50,599 bases of DNA from Streptomyces sp. NRRL F-5122 (GCF_001507435.1 NZ_LMWH01000253.1:1-50599), one strand, 5' to 3'. Shown: positions 8,217-18,084, numbered from the stretch's first letter. Numbers and translations: made by a program. The notes: a model not told the origin generated them from the sequence alone.

Positions 8217-10256
8217 TCAGCGGTGCACGGTGCAGTTCGCCTGTGCCGTCTTGTGCGGATCACTCTCGGAGCGTGCGGTCAGGGTCACCTGGGAGTGGTT
8301 CGCCGCGCCCTTGCCGGCAGCCACGGCGACGTTGACCGTGGTGCGTTCGCCGACCTTGGCGGTGGCCAGAGCGTTGGGCACCTCGGCCCGCCACCCCGCT
8401 CCCTGCGCCGTCGCGGAGAGCCGGTAGACGTCCGCATCCCGGTACGCGGCCGACTGGTCCGTCGCGCCGCTGGAGCCGTGTCCGGTGTTGGCTAGCTGGA
8501 AGGTGCAGACGGCACCTCGGCGTTGGGCGTCACCCGCCGAGCTGCCGTGGCTGAGTGCCACGCCGCGGGTCTGCGGGCCCGATCCGTCCAGCGACCGTAC
8601 GGCCACGGTGTAGGAGAGCTCACCGGCGGGATCGGTCTTCATATTGATGACGTAGAACTTGAGCCTGTTGGCCGTGTCCGTGTACTCGTACGCGCTGCCG
8701 GAGCGCGTACCCGCATGGAACAGGCCGTCGTTGAGCTGACGGTAGTCACCGATCGAGCGCATCACCTTGGTACCGTCAGGCCGGGTGAAGTCGACCATGT
8801 TGATGTCCTGGGGATTGGCGTCGATCATCCAGCTGAAGCAGAGGTAACCGCAGCTGGCGCCCTCGTCGTCGAACGGCTTGTTCTTCGTGAGCATCACCCC
8901 GTGATCGGGGGTGAAGGAGTCCGCGCCGATTCGCTGCACCGTCTCGATGGTGTAGTCGGTGAAGCCGGGGCCGGAGCAGAACGGATCCGTATCGACGTCG
9001 CATGCCGGGGTCTTGTCCGTGCCCAAGTCGATCTCGACACCCTGCAGTTGGTCGTTCTTCACCTTCGCCGACCGGGCGCGGACGTCGAACACGGCCAGAC
9101 CATGGTCGGCGAGTGCCTGCGGCGACAGCGTCAGCAGCTGGTCGTCGTCGAGGAAGCCGAGCTTGGTCTTGGTCCGCACGGTCTGGCCGGCGGGCATCGA
9201 GGCGCCCTGGGTTGCCGGGACCTGCCAGCGGTTGTGCGGTCCGCCCGGCCCGTTGAAGGAGCCGCGGTCGAGCACGTCGAAGGGGCCGGTGCCCGCCCGG
9301 TGGTAGGGCTCGACGTACGGATTGTTGTTGTTGTCGCCGATACCGAAGGTATGGGTGATCTCGTGTGTGATGGTTCCCGAGCTCTCCCCTTGCCGGATAC
9401 CGGAGTTGCCCCAAAGCTGTGACCCGGCCTTCCACGAGGTGAAGCCGGTGTACCGGCTGCGCACGGCGTTGGGAAGGTCCGGATCGGGCGGTCCCCATTC
9501 ATCGGGCACGTCCTGCGGGGTCTGGAACTTCATCTCGCCGAACTCCTGCCAGACGGACGTCTCGTCGTAGCCGGCGTAGATCCGCATCACGCGGTCGAAG
9601 GTCTTCGCCTCGTCGGCCCCCACGTCCTGCTTCCACACGGGGTCGATGTCCTTCTCGATGCTGCCGTCGCAGGTGTGTCCGCTCGGGCAGCCCTCCCGCT
9701 CCTGGCCGATGTCGTTCAGCCCGTACTCGTACGACGGCCGGGGAGCCCGGTACGGTCCGAAGGGAACGAACTCGACACCGATACGGCCGCCGGTCTGCTC
9801 CATCCAGTACTCGTTCACGGTGTGGCCGTGGTTCAGCGCGCTGGGCTTGTTGTAGAAATCCGCGTAGAACCCGGGGATGTCGTCACGGGATACGGGGTCT
9901 ATCTGCGGGTTGCCGAAAGGGTCGCTCTTTTTCGGCATAGTCATGACAAATGGCTGGTCCGGGAAATCGACCGCGACCAACGCTATGCGCAACTTCTTCT
10001 GGGTCGGCTGGAGTTGGGGATCCGCCCAGTTCGTGCCCGGAACCCTTTTATAGTCGCTCCAGGTCATGTCCTGTTGGTCCTGCGGGTGTTGCGGATCGAT
10101 GGGCGCGAACGGATCCGAGATGTGCGCCGCGGCGGGCGGAGGGCCTGCGGGTCCGGCGGGCGCCGCCCCCGCACTGCTGCCGATCAATGCCGTCACCATC
10201 GCGACGGCCCCTGCCGCGACTGCTCTGGTCCTTCCGCCGATCAGGCCTGACCACAC
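8217..10256 (-). CDS. Secreted zinc metalloprotease (M6-like)
   Basis: 679 residues. An N-terminal signal peptide (Arg, then a hydrophobic AVAAGAVAMVTALIGSSAGA run) indicates export. The zinc motif THEITHTFGIGD gives ligands His298 and His302 with catalytic Glu299. The layout resembles M6 (immune-inhibitor A-like) peptidases: a catalytic domain to about residue 450, then beta-rich C-terminal regions. The start is GTG 10256, with AGGAGG 9 nt upstream. Two hairpins follow the stop. It is divergent from the S8 protease across 408 nt, so the two extracellular proteases may be expressed together during nutrient scavenging; that is inference. Confidence 0.85.
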   Translation of the reverse strand: MWSGLIGGRTRAVAAGAVAMVTALIGSSAGAAPAGPAGPPPAAAHISDPFAPIDPQHPQDQQDMTWSDYKRVPGTNWADPQLQPTQKKLRIALVAVDFPDQPFVMTMPKKSDPFGNPQIDPVSRDDIPGFYADFYNKPSALNHGHTVNEYWMEQTGGRIGVEFVPFGPYRAPRPSYEYGLNDIGQEREGCPSGHTCDGSIEKDIDPVWKQDVGADEAKTFDRVMRIYAGYDETSVWQEFGEMKFQTPQDVPDEWGPPDPDLPNAVRSRYTGFTSWKAGSQLWGNSGIRQGESSGTITHEITHTFGIGDNNNNPYVEPYHRAGTGPFDVLDRGSFNGPGGPHNRWQVPATQGASMPAGQTVRTKTKLGFLDDDQLLTLSPQALADHGLAVFDVRARSAKVKNDQLQGVEIDLGTDKTPACDVDTDPFCSGPGFTDYTIETVQRIGADSFTPDHGVMLTKNKPFDDEGASCGYLCFSWMIDANPQDINMVDFTRPDGTKVMRSIGDYRQLNDGLFHAGTRSGSAYEYTDTANRLKFYVINMKTDPAGELSYTVAVRSLDGSGPQTRGVALSHGSSAGDAQRRGAVCTFQLANTGHGSSGATDQSAAYRDADVYRLSATAQGAGWRAEVPNALATAKVGERTTVNVAVAAGKGAANHSQVTLTARSESDPHKTAQANCTVHR

Positions 10257-10664
10257 GTGGCACCGCCTCCTGAACGTCGTTGTCGTTCTGCGGAACGAAC
10301 GATCGGGAGCGTATGGCGCTGCTCGTCGAGTGTCAACGATGCATGCGGTGACGCGAGTTGCCTGACAACTGGCCCTCGGGTGCCCCGACCGACGTCGAGT
10401 GGGACGTTCTGTATACCGAACCCTTCACCAATGCCAGGGGTGGGCCGGTCGGTGCAGGTGGGGTTGTGTCTCCCACGCCGACCGCGACACATGCGGCCGC
10501 AGTCCTCCCTGCCGACCGTGAACGGAACAGCACCACGAGCCTCTGCCGCGTTGTCACGTGAAGCGTGTACAGCCGCTGCGCACAGTGGGCGTCCTCATGG
10601 CGCATATGTGCCATGACCAATGGCGACACCATTCCGATATGGCTGACCGGAAAGCGAACGCCGC
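10257..10664. other. Divergent protease promoter region
   Basis: This 408-nt spacer must contain the promoters of both large protease genes. Apart from the ribosome binding site of the metalloprotease and the palindrome at 10595-10616, I see no gene or RNA. Confidence 0.6.
10595..10616. promoter_or_regulatory. Palindromic candidate operator upstream of the S8 protease
   Basis: A 22-bp near-palindrome: TCATGGCGCAT on the left and ATGTGCCATGA on the right, with one mismatched pair. It is centred about 60 nt before the S8 start. A dyad of this size in a promoter suggests a dimeric regulator site, identity unknown. Confidence 0.5.
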
Positions 10665-13600
10665 ATGATCGCCCGGTACTGCCCCCGCAAACACGGCGGT
10701 GAATTCACATTGCCCCACATATCCTCTCGTAGAGGACGGCTGACGGCGCTCGGCATCACAGCGGCCATGCTGTCCCTTTCGGTCACGACATCCGCAGGCG
10801 CGCAGCCCGTACGGCAGACGGGAAGCACGGCGGCGGCCGGTGCACCAGCCGCGGCCGCGGCCGCGCAACCCCGTACCGTCACGCTGATCACCGGCGACAA
10901 GGTCACGGTCACGCCCGCCGGAGACGCGGGCACCATGACGGTGAGCGGTCCGCACGGTGAGCCCGTCGCCGCGCACACCGACAAGGTCGGCAAGGACCTG
11001 TACGTGTACCCCGAGTCGGCCGCGCCGTACGTCTCCGCCGGGCTCCTCGACAAGGAGCTGTTCAACGTCACGGGGCTGGTGGCCGACGGTTACGACGACG
11101 CCCGGGTCAATCACCTGCCGCTCATCGTGACCTACACCCACAACGCCGCGGCCCGCGCGCAGGCCGCACCACGCGGCGCGAACCGGGTGCGCACCCTTTC
11201 CAGCATCAACGGCGCGGCTCTCGCCGAGGACCACGACAAAGCGACCGAGTTCTGGTCGGCCGTCACGGCCAAGGTGAGCGCATCCGCGGTGTCCCGCAGC
11301 AGCGAGCTCCTCGTCTCGCCCGCCCCCAGACCCACCCTTGCCGGCGGCATCTCCAAGATCTGGCTGGACGGCAGGGCCAAGGCGACGCTCGCCGATTCGA
11401 CCGCCCAGATCGGTGCGCCCGAGGTGTGGCGCGGAGGCAACACGGGCAAGGGCGTGGACGTCGCCGTACTCGACACCGGCGTCGACGACGGACACCCCGA
11501 TCTGGTGGGCCAGGTCGCGGAGGCGACCAGCTTCGTACCCGACCAGCCCCCTGGTGGAGGCGACGGTCCTCAGGGTCAGGCGACCGCCGATACGGACGCC
11601 GTGGACCACCACGGGCACGGCACCCATGTGGCCTCCACCATCGCCGGGACGGGAGCGGCCTCCGGCGGCAAGGAGAAGGGCGTCGCCCCCGGCGTCCGGC
11701 TGCACATCGGCAAGGTCCTCAACGACTCCGGCGAAGGACAGGACTCCTGGATCCTGGCCGGTATGGAGTGGGCCGTCCGGGACGCCCACGCCAAGGTCAT
11801 CAGCATGAGCCTCGGCGGAAGCCCGTCCGACGGATCCGACCCGCTCAGCCAGGCCGTCAACCAACTCAGCGCAGAGACAGGCGCGTTGTTCACCATCGCC
11901 GCCGGCAACTCGGGTCCGGACTCGAAGACGGTCGCCGCGCCCGGCGCCGCGGATGCGGCACTGACCGTCGGTGCCGTGGACGGGGACGACAAACTGGCCG
12001 ATTTCTCGAGCCGCGGCCCGCGTTGGTCGGACAGTGCGATCAAGCCGGAGATCACCGCTCCCGGCGTCGACATTCTTGCCGCCCGCTCGCGGTACGCCGG
12101 CGGCAGCGGCGACTACACCACGATGAGCGGCACCTCGATGGCCACTCCGCATGTCGCCGGAGCCGCCGCGCTGCTGGCCGCGGAGCACCCCGACTGGACC
12201 GGCGGGCAGATCAAGGACGCCCTGGTCAGTACATCGAAGTCGACCCCCACCTACACCGCGTTCCAGGCCGGTGTCGGCCGCGTGGACATCGCGGCCGCCA
12301 CCAAGTCCACCTTGTACGCCACCGGTACGGTCTCCCTGGGCGAGCACCCCTGGCCCGCCGATCCCGGCGCGACGGTCGACAAGACGGTGACATACACCAA
12401 CATCGGCGACTCCGCAGTGACGTTGGACCTCGCGGTCTCCGCCCCCAAGGCCCCGGCCGGGCTGTTCACCCTGTCGAAGGACAAGGTCACCGTCCCGGCA
12501 CATGGCACCAGCACGGTCACCGTGACCGCCGACGTCGACAAGGCCGCCCGGGGAACGACCTACGACGCGCGCATCGATGCGTCGGCGGAGGGCGTCCCCC
12601 TCGCTCACACCGCCGTAGGCTTCGTCACCGCCAACCAGACCTTCAAGGTGACGATCGTGTCCAAGGACCGGTCGGGCGGGATCTACACGGGCCCAGGCAC
12701 GCTCATGGGGGCGTCCGACGAAACCTCCGACCCCTTCGTGAACAACTGGAACATCAACTTCGACATCGATTCGCCCGGTGTTCTGACGCTCGAACTTCCC
12801 GCCGGAACCTGGTCGTTGGGTCAGTGGATGGAGGTCGAGGGCAGTCATGGTCCGCAGTCCCGCGGACACGCGCTGGTCATGGTGCCGCAGTTCGACCTGA
12901 ACCGTGACACCACCATCGTGCTCAGTGCGGCCAAGGCCCGGCAGATGAAGCTGCTGACCCCTCGGGAGTCCAGGAGCAGCGCGCTGCGAGTCGACTACAC
13001 ACGGGCCTTCCCCGGCGCGGGCAACCAGGTGATGTCCTTCCTCGTGCCGCGCACCGAGGACACGCTCTGGGCGGTGCCCACGGCGAAGGTGACCAAGGGG
13101 ACCTTCGACGTGCGCACCCGGTGGCGCAATGAGCAGCCCGCGCTGAAGATCTCCGTGGGCGGCACCTCGTTCGACGACCTGTTGGTGCGGCGTGGGACGA
13201 AGCCCCTGTCCAAGGGCTCGCACCGGCTGAGGCCCGTGTACGTGGGCCAGGGTGCCGCGGCGGACTACACGGGCCGGGACGTCCGCGGCAAGGCCGCTGT
13301 GGTCGACCGCAACGACACGGTTGGGCTGTCCGAGCAGGCGGCCACCGCGGCGTCGGCCGGCGCCGCACTGCTGCTCGTCGTCAACGACGGCCCCGGCCTT
13401 GTGGAACCGCTGGCCTTCGACAGCATCGCGCCGTTGAACATCGCGACACTGGACCGGGAGGAAGGCCGCCGCCTGATCTCGCAGGCAGCCAAGTCCGGCA
13501 CGGCGCTGGAGGTGTACTCCAACCCGACCACCGAGTACCTGTACGACGTGGTACGCAACCACCGCAGCCAGATCCCGACGGATCTCACCTACCGCCCGAA

Positions 13601-14555
13601 CACCGGTGATCTCGCCCGGGTCGACATGTCCTTCCGCAACTACCGTCCGGCCCAGGCGACGGACTTCCGCTACGACGTGTATCCGGAGTCCGACTGGTGG
13701 GCCATCGGTTGGCCGGAGATCCCGGGACAGGGCCAGGGCGACCGCACCGACTATGTGTCCCCCGGCGTGCAGTACCGAGAGAGCGCGACGGTGACAGGTG
13801 AGACCCGGGTCATCGCCGCGGACAAGCGCTACGGCCCCGGGAGCCGCACGGCGGAGAACTGGTTCTCCCCGATCCAGCGGCCACGCATCTCGTACGACGG
13901 CACTTCGCTGTCCCGCCAGGACGACGCCCTCTTCGCGTTCGTCGCCGGCTGGGGAGACGCGGGCGCCGACCGCGGAGGATACGGCACCGCCCCGGGTGTC
14001 CAGGCGAAGACATCGATCTACCAGGGAGACACTCTGCTCGCCCAGTCGTCCGACTACTACACCTATGCGACGGGGCTGAAGCCCGAGGCGCTTCCGTACC
14101 GCATCGTCTCGGAGTTCTCCCGCGGCACCTGGGCGAGCCCCTACTCCACCCGCACCCGTACGGTCTGGGACTTCACGTCGGCGGCCGGCCGGCGTTACCA
14201 GAACATGCCGCTGCCGCTGGTCCAACTCGACTACGACGTCACCACGGACTTCTCGGGCAAGGCCGGCCGCGACGCGGTGTTCACCATCAAGCCCGCCAAG
14301 CCGTCCGGTGAGTGGCCGAAGGCTTACGCGGACCTGCCCCCCGCCGCCTTCCACGACGGGACCCTGGAGTTGTCCTACGACGACGGCGTCACCTGGCACA
14401 GGGCACATCTGACCCGGACGTCCGACGGCCGTGGCTGGCGCACGGAGCTGAACGCCCCCAAGGGTGCCCGCTTCGTCACCGTCCGGGCCGGCGCCACCGA
14501 CTCCGACGGCAACTCCGTGGAGCAGACCATCGTCCGTGCCTTCGGACTGAAGTGA
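10665..14555 (+). CDS. Large secreted subtilisin-family (S8) serine protease
   Basis: 1296 residues, much larger than a basic subtilisin. A signal peptide lies around residues 20-46 (RRGRLTALG, then hydrophobic, ending SAGA). A propeptide extends to about 240. The S8 catalytic domain carries Asp270 (VLDTGVD), His318 (HGHGTHVAS) and Ser491 (GTSMATPHVAG). Beta-sandwich regions follow. A protease-associated-like segment at about 870-950 (GKAAVVDRND, AGAALLLVVND) precedes a long C-terminal domain. Such enzymes are exported and degrade proteins outside the cell. ATG 10665 has GGAAAG about 10 nt upstream. A strong terminator follows at 14592. It is divergently paired with the M6-like protease. Confidence 0.93.
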   Translation: MIARYCPRKHGGEFTLPHISSRRGRLTALGITAAMLSLSVTTSAGAQPVRQTGSTAAAGAPAAAAAAQPRTVTLITGDKVTVTPAGDAGTMTVSGPHGEPVAAHTDKVGKDLYVYPESAAPYVSAGLLDKELFNVTGLVADGYDDARVNHLPLIVTYTHNAAARAQAAPRGANRVRTLSSINGAALAEDHDKATEFWSAVTAKVSASAVSRSSELLVSPAPRPTLAGGISKIWLDGRAKATLADSTAQIGAPEVWRGGNTGKGVDVAVLDTGVDDGHPDLVGQVAEATSFVPDQPPGGGDGPQGQATADTDAVDHHGHGTHVASTIAGTGAASGGKEKGVAPGVRLHIGKVLNDSGEGQDSWILAGMEWAVRDAHAKVISMSLGGSPSDGSDPLSQAVNQLSAETGALFTIAAGNSGPDSKTVAAPGAADAALTVGAVDGDDKLADFSSRGPRWSDSAIKPEITAPGVDILAARSRYAGGSGDYTTMSGTSMATPHVAGAAALLAAEHPDWTGGQIKDALVSTSKSTPTYTAFQAGVGRVDIAAATKSTLYATGTVSLGEHPWPADPGATVDKTVTYTNIGDSAVTLDLAVSAPKAPAGLFTLSKDKVTVPAHGTSTVTVTADVDKAARGTTYDARIDASAEGVPLAHTAVGFVTANQTFKVTIVSKDRSGGIYTGPGTLMGASDETSDPFVNNWNINFDIDSPGVLTLELPAGTWSLGQWMEVEGSHGPQSRGHALVMVPQFDLNRDTTIVLSAAKARQMKLLTPRESRSSALRVDYTRAFPGAGNQVMSFLVPRTEDTLWAVPTAKVTKGTFDVRTRWRNEQPALKISVGGTSFDDLLVRRGTKPLSKGSHRLRPVYVGQGAAADYTGRDVRGKAAVVDRNDTVGLSEQAATAASAGAALLLVVNDGPGLVEPLAFDSIAPLNIATLDREEGRRLISQAAKSGTALEVYSNPTTEYLYDVVRNHRSQIPTDLTYRPNTGDLARVDMSFRNYRPAQATDFRYDVYPESDWWAIGWPEIPGQGQGDRTDYVSPGVQYRESATVTGETRVIAADKRYGPGSRTAENWFSPIQRPRISYDGTSLSRQDDALFAFVAGWGDAGADRGGYGTAPGVQAKTSIYQGDTLLAQSSDYYTYATGLKPEALPYRIVSEFSRGTWASPYSTRTRTVWDFTSAAGRRYQNMPLPLVQLDYDVTTDFSGKAGRDAVFTIKPAKPSGEWPKAYADLPPAAFHDGTLELSYDDGVTWHRAHLTRTSDGRGWRTELNAPKGARFVTVRAGATDSDGNSVEQTIVRAFGLK

Positions 14556-14591
14556 CCTCAGCGCGCCACCACTGAGAGAGGAATGCAACCA

Positions 14592-14626
14592 CCGGGGGCG
14601 GGACCACCGAAGGGTCCCGCCCCCGG
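14592..14626. terminator. Bidirectional terminator between S8 protease and DUF1772 gene
   Basis: Perfect 14-bp GC stem (CCGGGGGCGGGACC) with a 7-nt loop, between two convergent genes. Confidence 0.85.
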
Positions 14627-14693
14627 AGTTCGAGGGAGTGCTGCAGCGGGGAGTGGGGATTGTGCGTCACCGGCGCGGTGTCGGTCCGCGAGC

Positions 14694-15140
14694 TCAGGTG
14701 AGGGCGGTGACCAGCAGGGTGAAGGCGGCGATGATGACGGCGACGCGGACGTAGTGGAAGCGGTCCCAGCGGTTCATCTGCTCCTTCCAGTCCACGGGCA
14801 GGTTCTCGGGGGTCCACGTCTTGGTCCGGTTGTTGATCGGGACGAGCAGGAGGATCGACATGATCACGCTCACGATCAGCAGTGCGGCGGCGATGACGAC
14901 GAGACCGGTGCCGTGGTGATGCCGTCCGGCTATGGCCCAGACCGCGCTCAGGACGAGAGAGCCGATGTACCAGAACGGCATCAAGGCGCCGAGCATCCGG
15001 GCCCCGTGGGTGCGGCCGCGCAGGCCGTTGTCGCCGGGGAGTCCGTTGAGGATCGGGTTGATGACGAAGGCGACGGAGAACTCCACCCCCACCATCAGGC
15101 CGACGACCACGGTGGTGAAGATCTCGAGTGCGTTGAGCAT
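14694..15140 (-). CDS. DUF1772 (anthrone oxygenase-like) membrane protein
   Basis: 148 residues with four predicted transmembrane helices. The first is IFTTVVVGLMVGVEFSVAF; the others fall at about 52-70, 80-100 and 130-147. A conserved Asn/Arg segment PINNRTKTW sits before the last helix. This matches DUF1772, a family that includes fungal anthrone oxygenases, but bacterial members are mostly uncharacterised. GAGGAG lies 10 nt upstream of ATG 15140. It is divergent from a TetR gene, with a repeated operator between them, so it is almost certainly the TetR target. Confidence 0.85.
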   Translation of the reverse strand: MLNALEIFTTVVVGLMVGVEFSVAFVINPILNGLPGDNGLRGRTHGARMLGALMPFWYIGSLVLSAVWAIAGRHHHGTGLVVIAAALLIVSVIMSILLLVPINNRTKTWTPENLPVDWKEQMNRWDRFHYVRVAVIIAAFTLLVTALT

Positions 15141-15156
15141 GATGACTCCTCCTGGG

Positions 15157-15173
15157 ATCTAGCATTGCTAGAT
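15157..15173. promoter_or_regulatory. TetR operator copy 1
   Basis: Perfect palindrome ATCTAGCA-T-TGCTAGAT, 17 bp, lying 16 bp upstream of the DUF1772 start. It shares the core CTAGCNNTGCTAG with the second copy at 15210. Confidence 0.8.
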
Positions 15174-15209
15174 GATGAGGCAACGCTAGTACTTCTGCCG
15201 CTCGCTTGT

Positions 15210-15222
15210 CTAGCGGTGCTAG
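15210..15222. promoter_or_regulatory. TetR operator copy 2
   Basis: CTAGCGGTGCTAG repeats the CTAGCNNTGCTAG core of copy 1 and ends 9 nt before the TetR start, suited to autorepression. A further half-like site ACGCTAG lies between the two copies at about 15183. Confidence 0.75.
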
Positions 15223-15231
15223 GATCGAATC

Positions 15232-15810
15232 ATGTCGGTACAGGAACGCAAGGAGCGCGAACGGGCGGGCCGCGAGCGCCTCATCGTGGCGACGGCCCGT
15301 GAACTCGCCGAGCAGCAGGGCTGGGACGCGGTCACCACCCGCCGGCTGGCCGAGCGCATCGAGTACAGCCAGCCCGTCCTCTACAGCCACTTTCGCGGCA
15401 AGCGGGAGATCATCGGCGCCGTCGCCCTACAGGGCGCCGCCGAGATGGCCATGGCGGTGCGGGCCGCGACCTCCGCCGCGGACGGCCCGCGCGCCCGGGT
15501 CACCGCCCTCGCTCGCGCCTACCTCGACTACGCCGAGAGCAACCCGGCGGTCTACGACGCGATGTTCCAGCTCGACGGCGGCCTGGCGTTCGCGAACGAG
15601 GACACCCCGGAGCCTTTGAAGGACGCTTTCGCCGCCCTGCTGGAGAGCCTCGGCGAGGTCGCCGGGGACGGCGTCCACCCGGGACTGTTCACCGAGGTGT
15701 TCTGGGCGGCCCTGCACGGGCTGGCGACCCTGACCCGCGCGGGACGGCTGCCGCCGGAGGACGCCGAGCGGAGGGTGGAGTTGTTGGTGGACCGGCTCGC
15801 CATGCTCTGA
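15232..15810 (+). CDS. TetR-family repressor
   Basis: 192 residues. The HTH spans about 15-60, with VTTRRLAERIEYSQPVLYSHF, then a helical effector domain. It is divergent from the DUF1772 membrane gene; the 91-nt space between them holds two CTAGCNNTGCTAG operators, so the regulator and its target are clear. The ATG at 15232 abuts the second operator and no Shine-Dalgarno is seen, so the mRNA may be leaderless. The ligand is unknown. Confidence 0.92.
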   Translation: MSVQERKERERAGRERLIVATARELAEQQGWDAVTTRRLAERIEYSQPVLYSHFRGKREIIGAVALQGAAEMAMAVRAATSAADGPRARVTALARAYLDYAESNPAVYDAMFQLDGGLAFANEDTPEPLKDAFAALLESLGEVAGDGVHPGLFTEVFWAALHGLATLTRAGRLPPEDAERRVELLVDRLAML

Positions 15811-15913
15811 CGCAACGGCCCGGCGGGCACACAGCCGGGTTCCTCGGGCGCGGTGCCTGCCTGCGGTATCGCTTCCGGTCCCTCACGCCCACACGGCCCG
15901 GCCGCAGATCGCC

Positions 15914-15958
15914 GAGCCTCGCACCCCCGACGGGCGTCCCGTCGGGGGTGCGAGGCTC
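15914..15958. terminator. Very strong bidirectional terminator hairpin
   Basis: A perfect 21-bp stem (from GAGCCTCGCACCC at 15914) with a 3-nt CGT loop. It lies between the TetR gene (plus strand, ending 15810) and the SulP gene (minus strand, ending 16165), and would stop transcription from both. Confidence 0.85.
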
Positions 15959-16164
15959 AATGATCACGACCCGATACGCGCCCTGGTACGCGACTGCGTG
16001 CAGGCGTTGCTCGGCCCACTCCGTTGCGGGTCGCCACGCCTGCGAGCGCAGAGCGTGGGACCGGCTCTTCACCGCTCGGTCGCTTCCGCGGGCGACATGC
16101 CCGCGAGGTCGACCGAGCGCGGCGGATTGAGCGCGCCGTGCACCTCTGCCCGCAGTCTTCCGGC

Positions 16165-17637
16165 TCAGACCGAGGCGGGGGAGAGCTCGGGGTGGATGGT
16201 GCGTGCGTTGTGCTGATCGGCCCAGTTCTGCAGCGCGCTCATACAGGCGTGGTCGAGGTGCAGCAGACCGGTGAGGTTGAGCTCGGTGGGCCGATGCGCG
16301 GGAAGCTGCTCCAGGGTCTCCAGGATGCGGGGCAGTCGCAGGAAGGTCGCATGGCCGAGGATCCGCACCTGTACCGGTCCGGTTCCGGCGTCATCGACCT
16401 CGATCTGAACGCGCGAAGTCTCCCAGGCGGTCTTCACCACCGACAGCAGCAACCCGATCAGCACGCCCTCGAACATGTTCGTGAGGAGGATCGCTCCCGC
16501 GGTGACCACCAGCACCACGGCCTCGCCCCGGTGATCGCGCCACAGGGGGCCGAGTTCCTTGTGGGGCAGCAGTTTGAGGCCTGCGTGAATGAGGACCCCG
16601 GCAAGAGCGGCAGTCGGAATCAGGTCCAGAAGGTGGGGCAGCAGTGCGGCGAACATCAGCAGCCAGACCCCGTGCAGGACGCGCGACAGTTTCGTCCGGG
16701 CACCCGCCTGCACATTGGCGGCGCTGCGGACGATCACCGCGGTCATGGGCAGTGCGCCGAGCAGCCCGCACACGGTGTTGCCCGCGCCCTGCGCCATCAA
16801 CTCCTTGTCGTAGTCGGTCTTGGGGCCGGCGTGCATCCTGTCGACGGCTGCCGCGCTGAAGAGGGATTCCGCGGAGGCGATGAGAGTGAAGGCGACGATG
16901 GTGGTCAGCATGGCCACCTCTGCCAACTTCTCGAATGCGTCGAGACCGGGCGGCTGGATGGAGGCCATCAGCCCGTTCACCTCGATGCGGGTGACGGGCA
17001 GATCGAAAGCGAAGGCGGCGAGCATCGCCGCACCCACCGCGACGAGCGGGCCGGGCAGCATCTGCGCTTTCGGCGGAAGCTTCTTCCACAGCGTCATGAT
17101 CGTGACCGTTCCGGCACCGACACCGACGGCGGTCAACGCGGGGCCGGAACCGACGACGTCGGCGACCAGGTCCGGCAGCCCCGCGATGTTCGACGTACCG
17201 CTGCCGGGGGCCTTGCGGTCGGCGAGCGCGTAGAGCTGTCCCGCGATCAGCACCAGCCCGATGCCGGCCAGCATGCCGTGGACGACGGACAGCGAGATGG
17301 CACGGAACAGGCGTCCCAGACGCAGGGCGCCGAGGGCCAGTTGAAGGAGTCCGGCGGCGAGGACGATGACGCCGAGTGCGGACAGCCCGAAGTCCCGCAC
17401 GGCGGTGAACACGAGCACGGTCAGTCCGGCGGCCGGGCCGCTGACCTGGAGGCTGCTGCCGGGGAGCAGCCCGGTGACCAGGCCACCGACGATGCCGGTG
17501 ATCAGGCCGAGTTCGGCCGGTGCTCCCGATGCGACGGCGACGCCCACGCACAGCGGCAGGGCGACGAGGAAGACGATGAGGGAGGAGGAGAGGTCGGTCC
17601 GCAGTGCGGTCGCGAAGCTGGAGATGCGTGGAGTCAT
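16165..17637 (-). CDS. SulP-family anion transporter with STAS domain
   Basis: 490 residues. About 11-14 hydrophobic helices occupy residues 15-400, including LIVFLVALPLCVGVAVASG at the start, as in SulP permeases of sulfate, bicarbonate or other anions. A C-terminal STAS domain at about 410-480 (PVQVRILGHATFLRLPRI) follows. ATG 17637 is the start of the conserved sequence; the Pro/Arg-rich open frame upstream is unlikely to be translated. AGAAAG is a weak ribosome binding site. The substrate cannot be read from sequence. A large terminator lies about 200 nt downstream. Confidence 0.9.
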   Translation of the reverse strand: MTPRISSFATALRTDLSSSLIVFLVALPLCVGVAVASGAPAELGLITGIVGGLVTGLLPGSSLQVSGPAAGLTVLVFTAVRDFGLSALGVIVLAAGLLQLALGALRLGRLFRAISLSVVHGMLAGIGLVLIAGQLYALADRKAPGSGTSNIAGLPDLVADVVGSGPALTAVGVGAGTVTIMTLWKKLPPKAQMLPGPLVAVGAAMLAAFAFDLPVTRIEVNGLMASIQPPGLDAFEKLAEVAMLTTIVAFTLIASAESLFSAAAVDRMHAGPKTDYDKELMAQGAGNTVCGLLGALPMTAVIVRSAANVQAGARTKLSRVLHGVWLLMFAALLPHLLDLIPTAALAGVLIHAGLKLLPHKELGPLWRDHRGEAVVLVVTAGAILLTNMFEGVLIGLLLSVVKTAWETSRVQIEVDDAGTGPVQVRILGHATFLRLPRILETLEQLPAHRPTELNLTGLLHLDHACMSALQNWADQHNARTIHPELSPASV

Positions 17638-18084
17638 GGCGTTCTTTCTGCGGGGGGAAGGAACGTCGCGGGAGGCGCCGGAACGGGCGGTGCCGCATGA
17701 GCCGTGGCCCGATCGGGCCACGGGGACACGAAGGTACGAGTGCGCGGGGTGGCGGCAAGGACCTTGCGGGTGTCGGCGGTGCGGTACCGGGCCTGCGGCC
17801 TCGGAAGGGCCGGAATCAGGCGCCGGGCGATGAACGGGATGGCTGCTCAGGTGGTCGAGCCGGGTCAGGGTGTGCTGTACGAAGGAAGCGGTGTCCGGGC
17901 CGGGCGGTCCGCGTGGCCGCGATGCGGTTGCGGACGCGGAACCTCGGCGCCACGTTCGAGGCGGTAAGGGTGTCGCAGGTATCACGGGGTGCGGCCGCAT
18001 GCCGTCGGCCGGGGTTCCGGAGCGTTCACGCGTGAACGTCGGCAGGCCCGCTCGTAACGGCGCGCGGGCCCAGTGATTGCTCTC
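17638..18084. other. Intergenic region upstream of the SulP gene
   Basis: This 447-nt space holds the SulP promoter region and the 3' side of the small secreted-protein gene. Open frames here are Arg/Gly-rich and have no ribosome binding site or family resemblance; I see no gene. Confidence 0.5.

Noticed and set aside
10554..14588. A 1344-codon open frame antisense to the S8 protease
   Set aside because: It mirrors the protease codons, is full of Gly/Arg/Val, has no family resemblance, and the plus-strand frame has intact catalytic motifs. High-GC DNA makes such antisense frames routinely.
16024..17700. A 558-codon frame antisense to the SulP gene
   Set aside because: Gln/Gly/His-rich antisense artefact; the transporter helices are clearly on the other strand.
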